Assembly (NCBI RefSeq): GCF_030317035.1
Contig: NZ_JASZYK010000011.1
Coordinates: 1-64,000 of the forward strand
Source of the DNA: Variovorax sp. J22G73
GTDB lineage: Bacteria > Pseudomonadota > Gammaproteobacteria > Burkholderiales > Burkholderiaceae_C
Reading direction: 5' to 3'
DNA length: 64,000 nucleotides
Within the stretch, counting starts at the first letter, position 1. Every line of letters starts with the position of its first letter. The notes below the pieces were generated by a model. The model was not told where the DNA came from. It worked only from the letters and a program-made list of their open reading frames with translations, and searched no databases. A program made the position numbers and the translations under genes. Below are positions 15,767 to 24,506 of this stretch, piece by piece.

Positions 15767-16090
15767 TCAGGTCTTCCAGGTCACGTCCTTCTTCTCGGCC
15801 AGGGAGTCCTTGAGCATGTGAAGCAGGGGGGCTGCACGCTGGTGCAGTCCTACATGCTGCTTCTCGGCGTCGTTGGCGTGGCCTTCGACGGCGTAGTCGT
15901 CGTGGTTGTGGGCGTTGCTGCCCTCGCGGGCCAGCGCGGCCTCAAGCGCCGAGATGGCGCCGGGGATCTGGTCGACCGTGATGATGCCTTGGGGCGCGAC
16001 CGACTTGCCGACGATGTCGAGCAGTTGGCGCGCATGCACTTCGAGCATCACGAAATCAGCGGAAGCCCGGGACTGGAAACGGTAGAGCAT
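15767..16090 (-). CDS. DUF1840 domain-containing protein
   Basis: A 107-residue soluble protein of the DUF1840 family, typical of betaproteobacteria and of unknown function. It begins MLYRFQSRASADFVMLEVHARQLLDIVGK and has the conserved GIITVDQIPGAISALEAAL. The ATG at 16090 is preferred; a GTG at 16102 directly after the cfa stop is possible. It follows cfa closely and is probably co-transcribed with it. Confidence 0.82.
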   Translation of the reverse strand: MLYRFQSRASADFVMLEVHARQLLDIVGKSVAPQGIITVDQIPGAISALEAALAREGSNAHNHDDYAVEGHANDAEKQHVGLHQRAAPLLHMLKDSLAEKKDVTWKT

Positions 16091-16102
16091 GGTGTTTTTC
16101 AC

Positions 16103-17383
16103 TCACTTGTAGATGTAGTCACGGGCAAAAGGGTACTCCGATTGCGCGCCCCGCAAGACGCCTGCGCGCCCTACGTTGCCGTCAGGCTTTGTCGACAACA
16201 TCTGGTGCAAGGAGATCCATCCCTGCTCGAAACTCATGGCCGATCCGGCCAGGTACAGGCGGTAGGCGCGCAGCACGCGCTCGGCGTTCTCGCCCTGGCG
16301 CCCGCCGCTGCGCTGCAGCACTTCCAGCGCCGCGCCCAGCTGCGCCTCCAGCGCGTCCGACCAGGCCCACAGCGTGCGCGCGTAGTGCGGGCGCAGGCTT
16401 TCGGTGTCGACCATCTCCAGCCCCGCGGCGGCGGTTTCGCGCAGCACGTGCGTCACGTGCAGCAGCTCGCCGCCCGGAAAGATGTACTTCTCGATGAAGT
16501 CGCCCATGCCGGCGCCCAGCTGCCGGTAGTTGAGCTCGCCCGAGGTGATGCCGTGGTTGAGCACCAGCCCGCCCGGCTTGAGCAGCTTGTGGATCTTGCG
16601 GAAGTAGGTCGGCATGTTGGCCGCGCCCACGTGCTCGAACATGCCCACGGAGGAGATCTTGTCGAAGGGCTGGGCGTCGGGCAGCTCGCGGTAGTCGCGC
16701 AGCTCCACGCGCACGCGGCCCTGCAGGCCCTTTTCCTCGATGAGCCGCTGCACGTGCGCGTGCTGGTTCTTCGACAGCGTGATGCCGGTGGCGTCCACGC
16801 CGTAGTGCTCGGCCGCCCACAGCAGCAGGCCGCCCCAGCCGGAGCCGATGTCCAGGTACCGCTCGCCGGGTTTGAGCATCAGCTTGCGGCAGATGTGGTC
16901 GAGCTTGGCTTCCTGCGCCTGGGCCAGCGTGAGCTCGGGGGTGCGGAAGTAGGCGCATGAATACACGCGGCGCGGGTCGAGCCACAGCGCGTAGAAGTCG
17001 TCGGACACGTCGTAGTGGAACTCGATCTGCGCGGCGTCCTTGCGCAGCGAATGCGAGCCGCGCGACTTGGCGCGATGCTGCAGGCGGCTCCACCAGCTGG
17101 TGTCGGTCTCGGCCGGGTTGCCCGGCAGCAAACCCACGGTGGCGTCGATCAGGTCGCGCATGGCGCCTTCGATCTGCACCTTGCCCTCGACGTAGGCCTC
17201 CCCGATGGCCCCGACCTGCCGGGCCGCCAGCTTGGCGAGCACCGTCCACTCCTTGAAGGCCAGCGTGACGCGGGCCCCCGCCTGGGCAACACGCCGGCCA
17301 TCCGGCAGTTCCAGCGCGATGGGGACAGGCAGCGAAGCCAGCTGCGACTCGATCTTCGGTATCAAGTTTTGCATGGGGCCCAT
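16103..17383 (-). CDS. cfa: Cyclopropane-fatty-acyl-phospholipid synthase
   Basis: A 426-residue SAM-dependent enzyme that adds a methylene bridge to unsaturated acyl chains of membrane phospholipids. It has an N-terminal lipid-binding domain, the SAM motif YLDIGSGWGGLLLW (near 192), and the conserved EFHYDVSDDFYALWLD and VGMFEHVG motifs of the active site. It starts at ATG 17383 (17374 also possible). It is divergent from the aminobenzoyl-CoA operon. Confidence 0.9.
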   Translation of the reverse strand: MGPMQNLIPKIESQLASLPVPIALELPDGRRVAQAGARVTLAFKEWTVLAKLAARQVGAIGEAYVEGKVQIEGAMRDLIDATVGLLPGNPAETDTSWWSRLQHRAKSRGSHSLRKDAAQIEFHYDVSDDFYALWLDPRRVYSCAYFRTPELTLAQAQEAKLDHICRKLMLKPGERYLDIGSGWGGLLLWAAEHYGVDATGITLSKNQHAHVQRLIEEKGLQGRVRVELRDYRELPDAQPFDKISSVGMFEHVGAANMPTYFRKIHKLLKPGGLVLNHGITSGELNYRQLGAGMGDFIEKYIFPGGELLHVTHVLRETAAAGLEMVDTESLRPHYARTLWAWSDALEAQLGAALEVLQRSGGRQGENAERVLRAYRLYLAGSAMSFEQGWISLHQMLSTKPDGNVGRAGVLRGAQSEYPFARDYIYK

Positions 17384-17468
17384 GGTATTGATTTTTCACA
17401 GTTCGTGCATGGGTTGCCCTGCCGACGCGGGGTACCGCCCCCTTGCCGGCCCCCGTTACCAATCCTCA

Positions 17469-17496
17469 TTGACAGCAGATTGTTTATGCCTAAACT
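17469..17496 (+). promoter_or_regulatory. Sigma70 promoter of the aminobenzoyl-CoA operon with overlapping operator
   Basis: TTGACA at 17469-17474 and TAAACT at 17491-17496, 16 bases apart. An inverted repeat GTTTA-TGCC-TAAAC (17482-17495) overlaps the -10 element and is a plausible site for the MarR product encoded in the operon. The ATG at 17505 lies only eight bases past the -10 box. Confidence 0.6.
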
Positions 17497-17504
17497 ATTC
17501 AACC

Positions 17505-19886
17505 ATGAACAGCCTCAGCACGGTCAAACCCGCCCCCGCCTCGGACCTCCAACGCATCCTGTGCATCGGCGGCGGGCCGGCAGGCCTGTACTTCGCCCTG
17601 TTGATGAAGGCGCGCAACCCGGCGCTGCAGATCACGGTGGTCGAGCGCAACCGCCCCTTCGACACCTTCGGCTGGGGCGTGGTGCTGAGCGACCAGACGC
17701 TGGGCAACCTGCGCGCCGCCGACGGCCCCACCGCCGCGCTCATCGGCAACGAGTTCCATCACTGGGACGACATCCAGGTGTTCTTCAAGGGCGGCCAGGT
17801 GCGCTCGGGCGGCCACGGCTTCTGCGGCATCGGCCGCAAGCGGCTGCTGAACATCCTGCAGGAGCGTTGCCTCGAGCTGGGCGTGGACCTGGTCTTCGAG
17901 ACCGACGCCACCGACGACCAGGCCATTGCCGCCAGGTACAACGCCGACCTGGTCATTGCCAGCGACGGCCTGAACAGCCGCATCCGCCAGCGCTACGCCG
18001 AGGTGTTCAAGCCCGACGTCGACCTGCGCGAATGCCGCTTCGTGTGGCTGGGCACGCACCAGACCTTCGATGCCTTCACCTTCGCCTTCGAACAGACCGA
18101 GCACGGCTGGTTCCAGGCGCACGCCTACCAGTTCGACGACCAGACCTCGACCTTCATCGTGGAGACGCCCGAGGCCGTGTGGAAGGCCCACGGGCTCGAC
18201 CAGATGGAGCAGCCCGAGGCCATCGCCTTCTGCGAGAAGCTGTTCTCCAAGTACCTGGGCGGCCACTCGCTCATCAGCAACGCCACGCACCTGCGCGGCT
18301 CGGCCAACTGGATTCGTTTTCCGCGCGTGGTGTGCGAGCGCTGGACGCACCGCATCGATGTGGAAGGCCGCTCGGTGCCCGTGGTGCTGATGGGCGACGC
18401 CGCGCACACGGCGCACTTCTCCATCGGCTCGGGCACCAAGCTGGCGCTGGAAGACGCGATCGACCTGGCCAATGAATTCGAGCAGGGCGGCACGCTCGAC
18501 CATGTGCTCGAAGGCTACGAGGCGCGCCGCAGCGTCGAGGTGCTGAAGATCCAGAACGCCGCGCGCAACTCCACCGAGTGGTTCGAGAACGTGCCGCGCT
18601 ACACGGGCATGCAGATCGAGCAGTTCGCTTACTCGCTGCTCACGCGCTCGCAGCGCATCAGCCACGAGAACCTGCGCGTGCGCGACACGCAATGGCTCGG
18701 CGGCTACGAACAGTGGCTGGCCGGCGGCAAGGCGATGCCGCCCATGCTCATGCCCTACAAGGTGCGCGGGCTCACGCTCAAGAACCGCATCCTGGTGTCG
18801 CCGATGGCCACCTACAGCGCGGTCGACGGCGTGCCGCAAGACTTCCTGCTGGTGCACCTGGGCGCGCGCGCGCTCGGCGGCGCCGCGATGGTGTTCGTCG
18901 AAATGACGAGCCCGACGCCCGAAGGCCGCATCACCCCGGCCTGCACCGGCCTGTACAACGACGCGCAGCAAGCGGCCTTCAAGCGCATCGTCGATTTCGT
19001 ACACACGCAGTCCAGCGCCAGGATCGCCATGCAGCTCGGCCACAGCGGCCCCAAGGGTTCCACCCGCGTGGGCTGGGAAGGCACCGACGAGCCGCTGGAA
19101 GACGGCAACTGGCCGCTGCTGGGCGCCAGCGCCGTGCCCTACGGCGAACAGAACCAGTTGCCCGCGGCCATCACGCGCGCCGAGATGGACACGCTGCGCG
19201 AGCAGTTCGTGGACGCCACCCGCCGCACCCTGGAGGCAGGCTTCGACTGGCTCGAGCTGCATTGCGCGCACGGCTACCTGCTGTCGGCCTTCATCAGCCC
19301 GCTGACCAACCTGCGCACCGACGAATACGGCGGCGACATCGAGGCGCGCTGCCGCTACCCGCTCGAAGTGTTCCGCGCCATGCGCGCCGCGTGGCCGGAA
19401 GACAAACCGATGAGCGTACGCATCTCCGCGCACGACTGGGCCCCCGGCGGCAACACCGACGCCGACGCGACCGTGGTCGCGCGCCTGTTCAAGGAGGCCG
19501 GCGCCGACTTCATCGACGTGTCGTCGGGCCAGACCACGCGCGCGGCCAAGCCGGTGTACGGCCGCATGTACCAGACGCCGTTCTCCGACCGCATCCGCAA
19601 CGAGGTCGGCATCGCGACCATTGCCGTGGGCGCCATCACCGACGCCGACCAGGCCAACAGCATCATCGCGGCCGGCCGCGCCGACCTGTGCGCCATCGCG
19701 CGCCCGCACCTGGCCGACCCGGCATGGACGCTGCACGAAGCGGCCAAGCTGCAGAGCCGTTATGTGGACTGGCCCAAGCAGTACCTGAGCGGGCGCGACC
19801 AGATGTACCGCGAGATCGCCAAGCAACAGCAGATCGCCGCGGCCACCGCATCGGCCGCCGCAGCCAACAGCGAGGAGACGCATTGA
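17505..19886 (+). CDS. abmA: 2-aminobenzoyl-CoA monooxygenase/reductase-type fusion (salicylyl-CoA 5-hydroxylase/oxidoreductase)
   Basis: A 793-residue two-domain flavoprotein. Residues about 15-400 form an FAD aromatic monooxygenase (GGGPAGLYFALL near 22; GDAAHTAHFSIGSGTKLALEDA near 305). Residues about 410-770 form an Old Yellow Enzyme-type NADH:flavin oxidoreductase (PMATYSA, HCAHGYLLSAFISPLTN). This architecture is that of 2-aminobenzoyl-CoA monooxygenase/reductase of aerobic anthranilate breakdown, which hydroxylates and reduces the ring. The neighbouring ligase and RidA genes support anthranilate over salicylate. No ribosome site is present; the mRNA may be leaderless. Confidence 0.82.
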   Translation: MNSLSTVKPAPASDLQRILCIGGGPAGLYFALLMKARNPALQITVVERNRPFDTFGWGVVLSDQTLGNLRAADGPTAALIGNEFHHWDDIQVFFKGGQVRSGGHGFCGIGRKRLLNILQERCLELGVDLVFETDATDDQAIAARYNADLVIASDGLNSRIRQRYAEVFKPDVDLRECRFVWLGTHQTFDAFTFAFEQTEHGWFQAHAYQFDDQTSTFIVETPEAVWKAHGLDQMEQPEAIAFCEKLFSKYLGGHSLISNATHLRGSANWIRFPRVVCERWTHRIDVEGRSVPVVLMGDAAHTAHFSIGSGTKLALEDAIDLANEFEQGGTLDHVLEGYEARRSVEVLKIQNAARNSTEWFENVPRYTGMQIEQFAYSLLTRSQRISHENLRVRDTQWLGGYEQWLAGGKAMPPMLMPYKVRGLTLKNRILVSPMATYSAVDGVPQDFLLVHLGARALGGAAMVFVEMTSPTPEGRITPACTGLYNDAQQAAFKRIVDFVHTQSSARIAMQLGHSGPKGSTRVGWEGTDEPLEDGNWPLLGASAVPYGEQNQLPAAITRAEMDTLREQFVDATRRTLEAGFDWLELHCAHGYLLSAFISPLTNLRTDEYGGDIEARCRYPLEVFRAMRAAWPEDKPMSVRISAHDWAPGGNTDADATVVARLFKEAGADFIDVSSGQTTRAAKPVYGRMYQTPFSDRIRNEVGIATIAVGAITDADQANSIIAAGRADLCAIARPHLADPAWTLHEAAKLQSRYVDWPKQYLSGRDQMYREIAKQQQIAAATASAAAANSEETH

Positions 19887-19887
19887 C

Positions 19888-20367
19888 ATGGACCTCGAAG
19901 CGCGCGCGCACAGCGAACACCCCGAAGCTTTGCGGCTCTGGCTGCGGCTGCTCACCTGCACCCAGCTGATCGAGAAGCAGGTGCGCAACGAACTGCGCTC
20001 GCAGTTCACCACCACGCTGCCGCGCTTCGACCTGATGTCGCAACTCGAGCGCTCGCCCGACGGCCTGAAGATGAACGAGCTCTCGCGCCGCATGATGGTC
20101 ACGGGCGGCAACGTCACCGGCATCACCGACCAGCTGGTGACCGAAGGGCTGGTGGAGCGCATCAACGTCGAGGGCGACCGGCGCGCCTGGCGCGTGCGCC
20201 TCACGCCGCGCGGACGCAAGCTCTTCAACGACATGGCGCAACAGCACGAAGACTGGATCGTCGGGGCCTTCTCGGGCCTCAGCACCAAGGAGATCGCGCA
20301 GCTGCACAAGCTGCTCGGCAAGGTCAAGCAACACTCACACAACCAATCGATGGCGGAGACCGAATGA
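19888..20367 (+). CDS. MarR-family regulator of the aminobenzoyl-CoA operon
   Basis: A 159-residue winged helix-turn-helix protein. The DNA-binding region is LKMNELSRRMMVTGGNVTGITDQLVTEGLVERI (about 60-92), with wing EGDRRAWRVRLTPRG. It starts one base after the monooxygenase stop codon, behind GAGGAG, and overlaps the enoyl-CoA hydratase start. MarR repressors of aromatic-CoA operons usually respond to the aryl-CoA thioester, so 2-aminobenzoyl-CoA is the inferred inducer. Confidence 0.85.
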   Translation: MDLEARAHSEHPEALRLWLRLLTCTQLIEKQVRNELRSQFTTTLPRFDLMSQLERSPDGLKMNELSRRMMVTGGNVTGITDQLVTEGLVERINVEGDRRAWRVRLTPRGRKLFNDMAQQHEDWIVGAFSGLSTKEIAQLHKLLGKVKQHSHNQSMAETE

Positions 20368-21218
20368 AGCACTACATCGGCGCAGGCAATCCCATGCGCG
20401 CGCAATTCGAAGCGAAGGCAGCCTACAAGGCCGAGCACTTCGCATGGAGCTACGACAACGGCATCGGCACCATCACGCTGAACCGGCCCGAGCGCAAGAA
20501 CCCGCTCACCTTCGACTCGTACGCCGAGCTGCGCGACCTGTTCCGCGCGCTGAACTACGCGACCGACGTGAAGGTGATCGTGGTCACCGGCGCGGGCGGC
20601 AACTTCTGCTCGGGCGGCGACGTGCACGAAATCATCGGCCCGCTCACCGGCATGCGCATGCCCGAGCTGCTGGAGTTCACGCGCATGACGGGCGACCTGG
20701 TGAAGGCCATTCGCGCCTGCCCGCAGCCCATCGTTGGCGCCATCGACGGCGTGTGCGCCGGTGCCGGCGCAATGATCGCGCTGGCCTGCGACCTGCGCTA
20801 CGGCTCGCCCGCCACGCGCACCGCGTTCCTGTTCACGCGCGTGGGCCTTGCCGGTGCGGACATGGGCGCGTGCGCCCTGCTGCCGCGCGTGATCGGCCAG
20901 GGGCGTGCGTCGGAGCTGCTGTTCACCGGCCGCGCCATGACCGCGCAAGAAGGCCATGCCTGGGGCTTCTTCAACGCGCTGCATGAAAGCGATGCGCTGC
21001 TCGAGGCCGCCACCAAGGTCGCGCGCGACCTGGCCGAAGGCCCGACCTTCGCGCACGGCATGACCAAGACCATGCTCGCGCAGGAATGGTCGATGACCAT
21101 CGACCAGGCCATCGAATCCGAAGCGCAGGCGCAAGCCATCTGCATGCAGACCGAAGACTTCAAGCGTGCGTACGAAGCCTTCGCGGCCAAGCGCAAGCCG
21201 GTGTTCGGTGGGGACTGA
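20364..21218 (+). CDS. Enoyl-CoA hydratase family protein
   Basis: A 284-residue crotonase-fold enzyme. Conserved parts include ITLNRPERKNPLTF, the oxyanion-hole segments GNFCSGGDVHEI and DGVCAGAGAMIALACDLR, and FTRVGLAGADMGA. It overlaps the MarR gene by ATGA. In context it would hydrate a cyclic enoyl-CoA or open the ring after AbmA action; the precise substrate is inferred. Confidence 0.85.
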   Translation: MKHYIGAGNPMRAQFEAKAAYKAEHFAWSYDNGIGTITLNRPERKNPLTFDSYAELRDLFRALNYATDVKVIVVTGAGGNFCSGGDVHEIIGPLTGMRMPELLEFTRMTGDLVKAIRACPQPIVGAIDGVCAGAGAMIALACDLRYGSPATRTAFLFTRVGLAGADMGACALLPRVIGQGRASELLFTGRAMTAQEGHAWGFFNALHESDALLEAATKVARDLAEGPTFAHGMTKTMLAQEWSMTIDQAIESEAQAQAICMQTEDFKRAYEAFAAKRKPVFGGD

Positions 21219-21222
21219 CGCG

Positions 21223-22416
21223 ATGATGACGAAGATCCCCGCACCGCCTTCAACGGCGCATCTCGCGCTGCCGTTCTTCGACGAGGCCCATCGCTCGCTC
21301 GCGCGTGACCTGCTGCCCTGGTGCGCGGCGCAAGAGATCGACGAGCACGACGACCGTGCGGCCTGCCGCGAATGGGTGCGCCGCCTTGGTGACGGCGGCT
21401 GGCTGCGCTATGCCGTGCCCGGCAGCGCAGGTGGCGCGCTGGAGCGCCTCGATTCACGCGCGCTCGTGCTGCTGCGCGAAACGCTCGGCTACCACTCGCC
21501 ACTGGCCGACTTCGCCTTTGCCATGCAGGGGCTGGGCAGCGGCGCGATCACGCTCGCTGGCACGCCCGAGCAGCAATCGCGGTACCTCACGGCCGTCGGC
21601 AGGGGCGAGAAGATCGCGGCCTTCGCACTGAGCGAGCCCGACGCAGGTTCCGACGTCGCTGCGATGGCCATGCGCGCCGAAGCCACCGCCGACGGCTGGC
21701 TGCTGAACGGCGAGAAGACCTGGATCAGCAACGGCGGCATCGCCGACTTCTATTGCGTGTTCGCGAAGACCGATCCGACCGGCGGCACGCGCGGCATCAC
21801 CGTCTTCATCGTCGATGCGACGACGCCGGGCCTGGACACCTCGCAACACATCGACGTGATGGCGCCGCATCCGCTGGCCACGCTGCGCTTCGAGAACTGC
21901 GTGGTGCCGCGCACCGCGCAGCTCGGCGAGCTCAACGGCGGCTTCAAGCTGGCGATGCGCACGCTCGACATCTTTCGCGCGTCGGTTGCGGCAGCGGCAC
22001 TGGGCATGGGCCGCCGGGCACTGGCAGAGGCCATCTCGCATGCGAAGAACCGCCGCATGTTCGGCCAGACCCTTGCCGACTTCCAGCTCACGCAGGCCAA
22101 GCTCGGCGAGATGGCCGCGCTGATCGACAGCGCCGCACTGCTCACCTACCGCGCGGCATGGATGCGCGACGACGCCGAGCAGCGCGGCGCGCCCGCCGTG
22201 GGCGATGTGTCTGCCGCCGCGGCCATGGCCAAGATGTGCGCCACCGAGAACGCGAGCCGCGTGATCGACATGGCGCTGCAGATGCACGGCGGCCTGGGCG
22301 TGAAGGTTGGCACGAAGATTGAAAGCCTCTACCGCGACATCCGTTCGCTGCGCATCTACGAAGGCGCGACGGAAGTCCAACAACTGATCATTGGCAAATC
22401 CGTTCTGCGGGGATAA
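21223..22416 (+). CDS. Acyl-CoA dehydrogenase
   Basis: A 397-residue FAD acyl-CoA dehydrogenase. Motifs are FALSEPDAGSDVAAM (near 133), WISNGG, the C-terminal QMHGGLGVKVGTKIESLYRDIRSLRIYEGATEVQQLIIG, and a Glu in YEGATE at the usual catalytic-base position. The ATG at 21223 is four bases past the hydratase stop. It is expected to oxidise a beta-oxidation-like intermediate of anthranilate breakdown. Confidence 0.87.
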   Translation: MMTKIPAPPSTAHLALPFFDEAHRSLARDLLPWCAAQEIDEHDDRAACREWVRRLGDGGWLRYAVPGSAGGALERLDSRALVLLRETLGYHSPLADFAFAMQGLGSGAITLAGTPEQQSRYLTAVGRGEKIAAFALSEPDAGSDVAAMAMRAEATADGWLLNGEKTWISNGGIADFYCVFAKTDPTGGTRGITVFIVDATTPGLDTSQHIDVMAPHPLATLRFENCVVPRTAQLGELNGGFKLAMRTLDIFRASVAAAALGMGRRALAEAISHAKNRRMFGQTLADFQLTQAKLGEMAALIDSAALLTYRAAWMRDDAEQRGAPAVGDVSAAAAMAKMCATENASRVIDMALQMHGGLGVKVGTKIESLYRDIRSLRIYEGATEVQQLIIGKSVLRG

Positions 22417-22421
22417 ATACC

Positions 22422-24044
22422 GTGTCTGCCCAAGTCGACCGCTTCGTTCACGACCGCCTGCCGCCTGCCGCGCAGCTGCCCGTCTTTCGCTATGAGCTGC
22501 CCGAGCTGCAGCTGCCCGACCAGCTGAACCTGGTCGAGGAGCTGCTCGACAAGGCCGCGGCGAAGGGCTTCGGCGACAAGCCGATGCTGCGTTCGCCGCA
22601 AGGCACGCTGACGTACGCGCAAGCGGCCGTCGAGGTCAACCGCATCGCGCAGGTGCTGACGGAAGACCTCGGGCTGGTGCCGGGCAACCGCGTGCTGCTG
22701 CGCGGCGGCAACTCGGTGGCGATGGCGCTGTCGTGGCTCGCGGTGGTGAAGGCCGGGCTCATCGCCGTGGCGACGATGCCGCTGCTGCGTGCGAAGGAGC
22801 TGGGCGAGATCATCGAAAAGTCGCGGCCCGTGGCTGCGCTGTGCGATGGCCGCCTGCTCGAAGAACTCGTCATCGCGCAGCGCGAGCACCCGGTGCTTGC
22901 CACGATGGTGGCGTTCAACAAGCCCGATGCGCCCGACTCGCTCTCCGCGCGCGCGGCGACCAAGAGCGGCGTGTTCACGGCCTGCCCCACCGCGTCGGAC
23001 GACATCGCGCTGCTGGCGTTCACCTCGGGCACCACGGGCAAGCCCAAGGCACCTGTGACCACGCACCGCGACGTGCTCGCAATGTGCGAGACCTGGCCGC
23101 GCCATGTGCTGCGCGCACGCAGCGACGACATCGTGATCGGCTCGCCGCCGCTGGCCTTCACCTTCGGCCTGGGTGGCTTGCTGGTGTTTCCGATGTGGGC
23201 CGGTGCTTCTATCTACTTTGCCGATGCGCCGTTCACGCCCGAAGGGCTGGTGAAGCTCATCAACGAGGTGGGCGCGACCATCTGCTACACCGCGCCCACG
23301 TTCTATCGCCAGATGGCGCCGTTCGTGAAGCAGCATGGCATGCCGAGCCTGCGCATCAGCGTGAGCGCGGGCGAGGCCTTGCCCGACGCCACGCGCCAGC
23401 TGTGGAAGGAGGCCGCTGGCATCGAGATGCTCGACGGCATCGGCGGCACCGAGGTGTTCCACATCTACATTTCCGCGGCGGGCGCCGAAGTGCGCCGCGG
23501 CGCGGTCGGCAAGGCCGTGCCCGGCTTCACCGCGAAGGTGGTGGACAACGAAGGCAACGAGGTGCCGCGCGGCACCGTCGGCAAGCTGGCGTTGCAAGGC
23601 CCGGTGGGCTGCCGCTACCTCGACGACGCACGCCAGGCAGACTATGTGAAGAACGGCTGGAACTACCCCGGCGACTCGTTCGTGCAGGACGACGACGGCT
23701 ACTTCTTCTACCAGGCGCGCGCCGACGACATGATCATCACCGCCGGCTACAACGTCGGCGGACCGGAGGTCGAAGACGCGCTGCTCAAGCACCCGGCGGT
23801 GGCCGAGTGCGGCGTCATCGGCAAGCCCGACGCCGACCGCGGCATGATCGTGAAGGCCTTCTGCGTGCTCAAGGCCGGCCACGAGGGCGATGCAGCCCTC
23901 GTGAAGGCGCTGCAGGACCACGTGAAGGCCACCATCGCGCCTTTCAAATACCCGCGCGAGATCGAGTTCGTGCCGGTGCTGCCGCGCACCGAGACCGGCA
24001 AGCTGCAGCGATTCAAACTGAGACAACTGAACACCACACCATGA
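22422..24044 (+). CDS. 2-aminobenzoate-CoA ligase / benzoate-CoA ligase family
   Basis: A 540-residue acyl-AMP-forming enzyme that would activate anthranilate to 2-aminobenzoyl-CoA with ATP and CoA. The P-loop-like motif LLAFTSGTTGKPKAPV is near 197, DGIGGTEVFHIYIS near 339, and the A10 lysine region RTETGKLQRFKLRQL is at the C-terminus. The start is GTG 22422; its ribosome site GGGGA overlaps the preceding stop. It overlaps the RidA gene by ATGA. Specificity for aminobenzoate is inferred from the neighbouring monooxygenase. Confidence 0.83.
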   Translation: MSAQVDRFVHDRLPPAAQLPVFRYELPELQLPDQLNLVEELLDKAAAKGFGDKPMLRSPQGTLTYAQAAVEVNRIAQVLTEDLGLVPGNRVLLRGGNSVAMALSWLAVVKAGLIAVATMPLLRAKELGEIIEKSRPVAALCDGRLLEELVIAQREHPVLATMVAFNKPDAPDSLSARAATKSGVFTACPTASDDIALLAFTSGTTGKPKAPVTTHRDVLAMCETWPRHVLRARSDDIVIGSPPLAFTFGLGGLLVFPMWAGASIYFADAPFTPEGLVKLINEVGATICYTAPTFYRQMAPFVKQHGMPSLRISVSAGEALPDATRQLWKEAAGIEMLDGIGGTEVFHIYISAAGAEVRRGAVGKAVPGFTAKVVDNEGNEVPRGTVGKLALQGPVGCRYLDDARQADYVKNGWNYPGDSFVQDDDGYFFYQARADDMIITAGYNVGGPEVEDALLKHPAVAECGVIGKPDADRGMIVKAFCVLKAGHEGDAALVKALQDHVKATIAPFKYPREIEFVPVLPRTETGKLQRFKLRQLNTTP

Positions 24045-24439
24045 TCCACAAACTTCTTCAGCCCGAGGGCTGGTTGCCTCCCAAGGGCTATGCGAACGGC
24101 GTCGCCGCACGCGGCACCACGCTGTTCGTCGGCGGCCAGATCGGCTGGAACGCGCAGCAGCAGTTCGAGTCGGACGACTTCATCGACCAGTGCGGCCTGG
24201 CGCTGCGCAACATCGCCGAGGTGCTGCGCGCGGGCGGTGCGGGCCCCGAGCACATGGTGCGCATGACCTGGTACGTGACCGACCGCGATGAATACACCCG
24301 CCGCCTGGCCGAGCTCGGCCCGGTCTACCGCGATGCGATGGGCCGCAACTTTCCGGCCATGACCTGCGTGCAGGTGGCGGCGTTGGTGGAGCACCGCGCG
24401 AAGGTCGAGATCGAGGTGACGGCGGTCGTTCCGGACTGA
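24041..24439 (+). CDS. RidA/YjgF-family deaminase-like protein
   Basis: A 132-residue RidA-fold protein (FVGGQIGWNAQQQFESDDFIDQ, RMTWYVTDRDEY, FPAMTCVQVAALV). RidA enzymes hydrolyse enamine/imine intermediates to ketones with release of ammonia. As the last, overlapping gene of the aminobenzoyl-CoA operon it could remove the ring amino group of the enamine produced by AbmA. This role is my inference from chemistry and position. The conserved Arg of classical RidA (near 105) is not clearly present, suggesting a divergent subgroup. Confidence 0.82.
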   Translation: MIHKLLQPEGWLPPKGYANGVAARGTTLFVGGQIGWNAQQQFESDDFIDQCGLALRNIAEVLRAGGAGPEHMVRMTWYVTDRDEYTRRLAELGPVYRDAMGRNFPAMTCVQVAALVEHRAKVEIEVTAVVPD

Positions 24440-24506
24440 TCGGTCGGCCGGTCAGCTGGTTGGTCGATTGATGGATTGATGCTGTCGTGGCACCGCCGGT
24501 CGCCGC

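Noticed and set aside
17499..21134. A 1211-residue open frame on the minus strand across the aminobenzoyl-CoA genes
   Set aside because: It is antisense to several well-supported genes, rich in His/Arg/Ala/Gly, and has no domain. It is a high-GC artefact.
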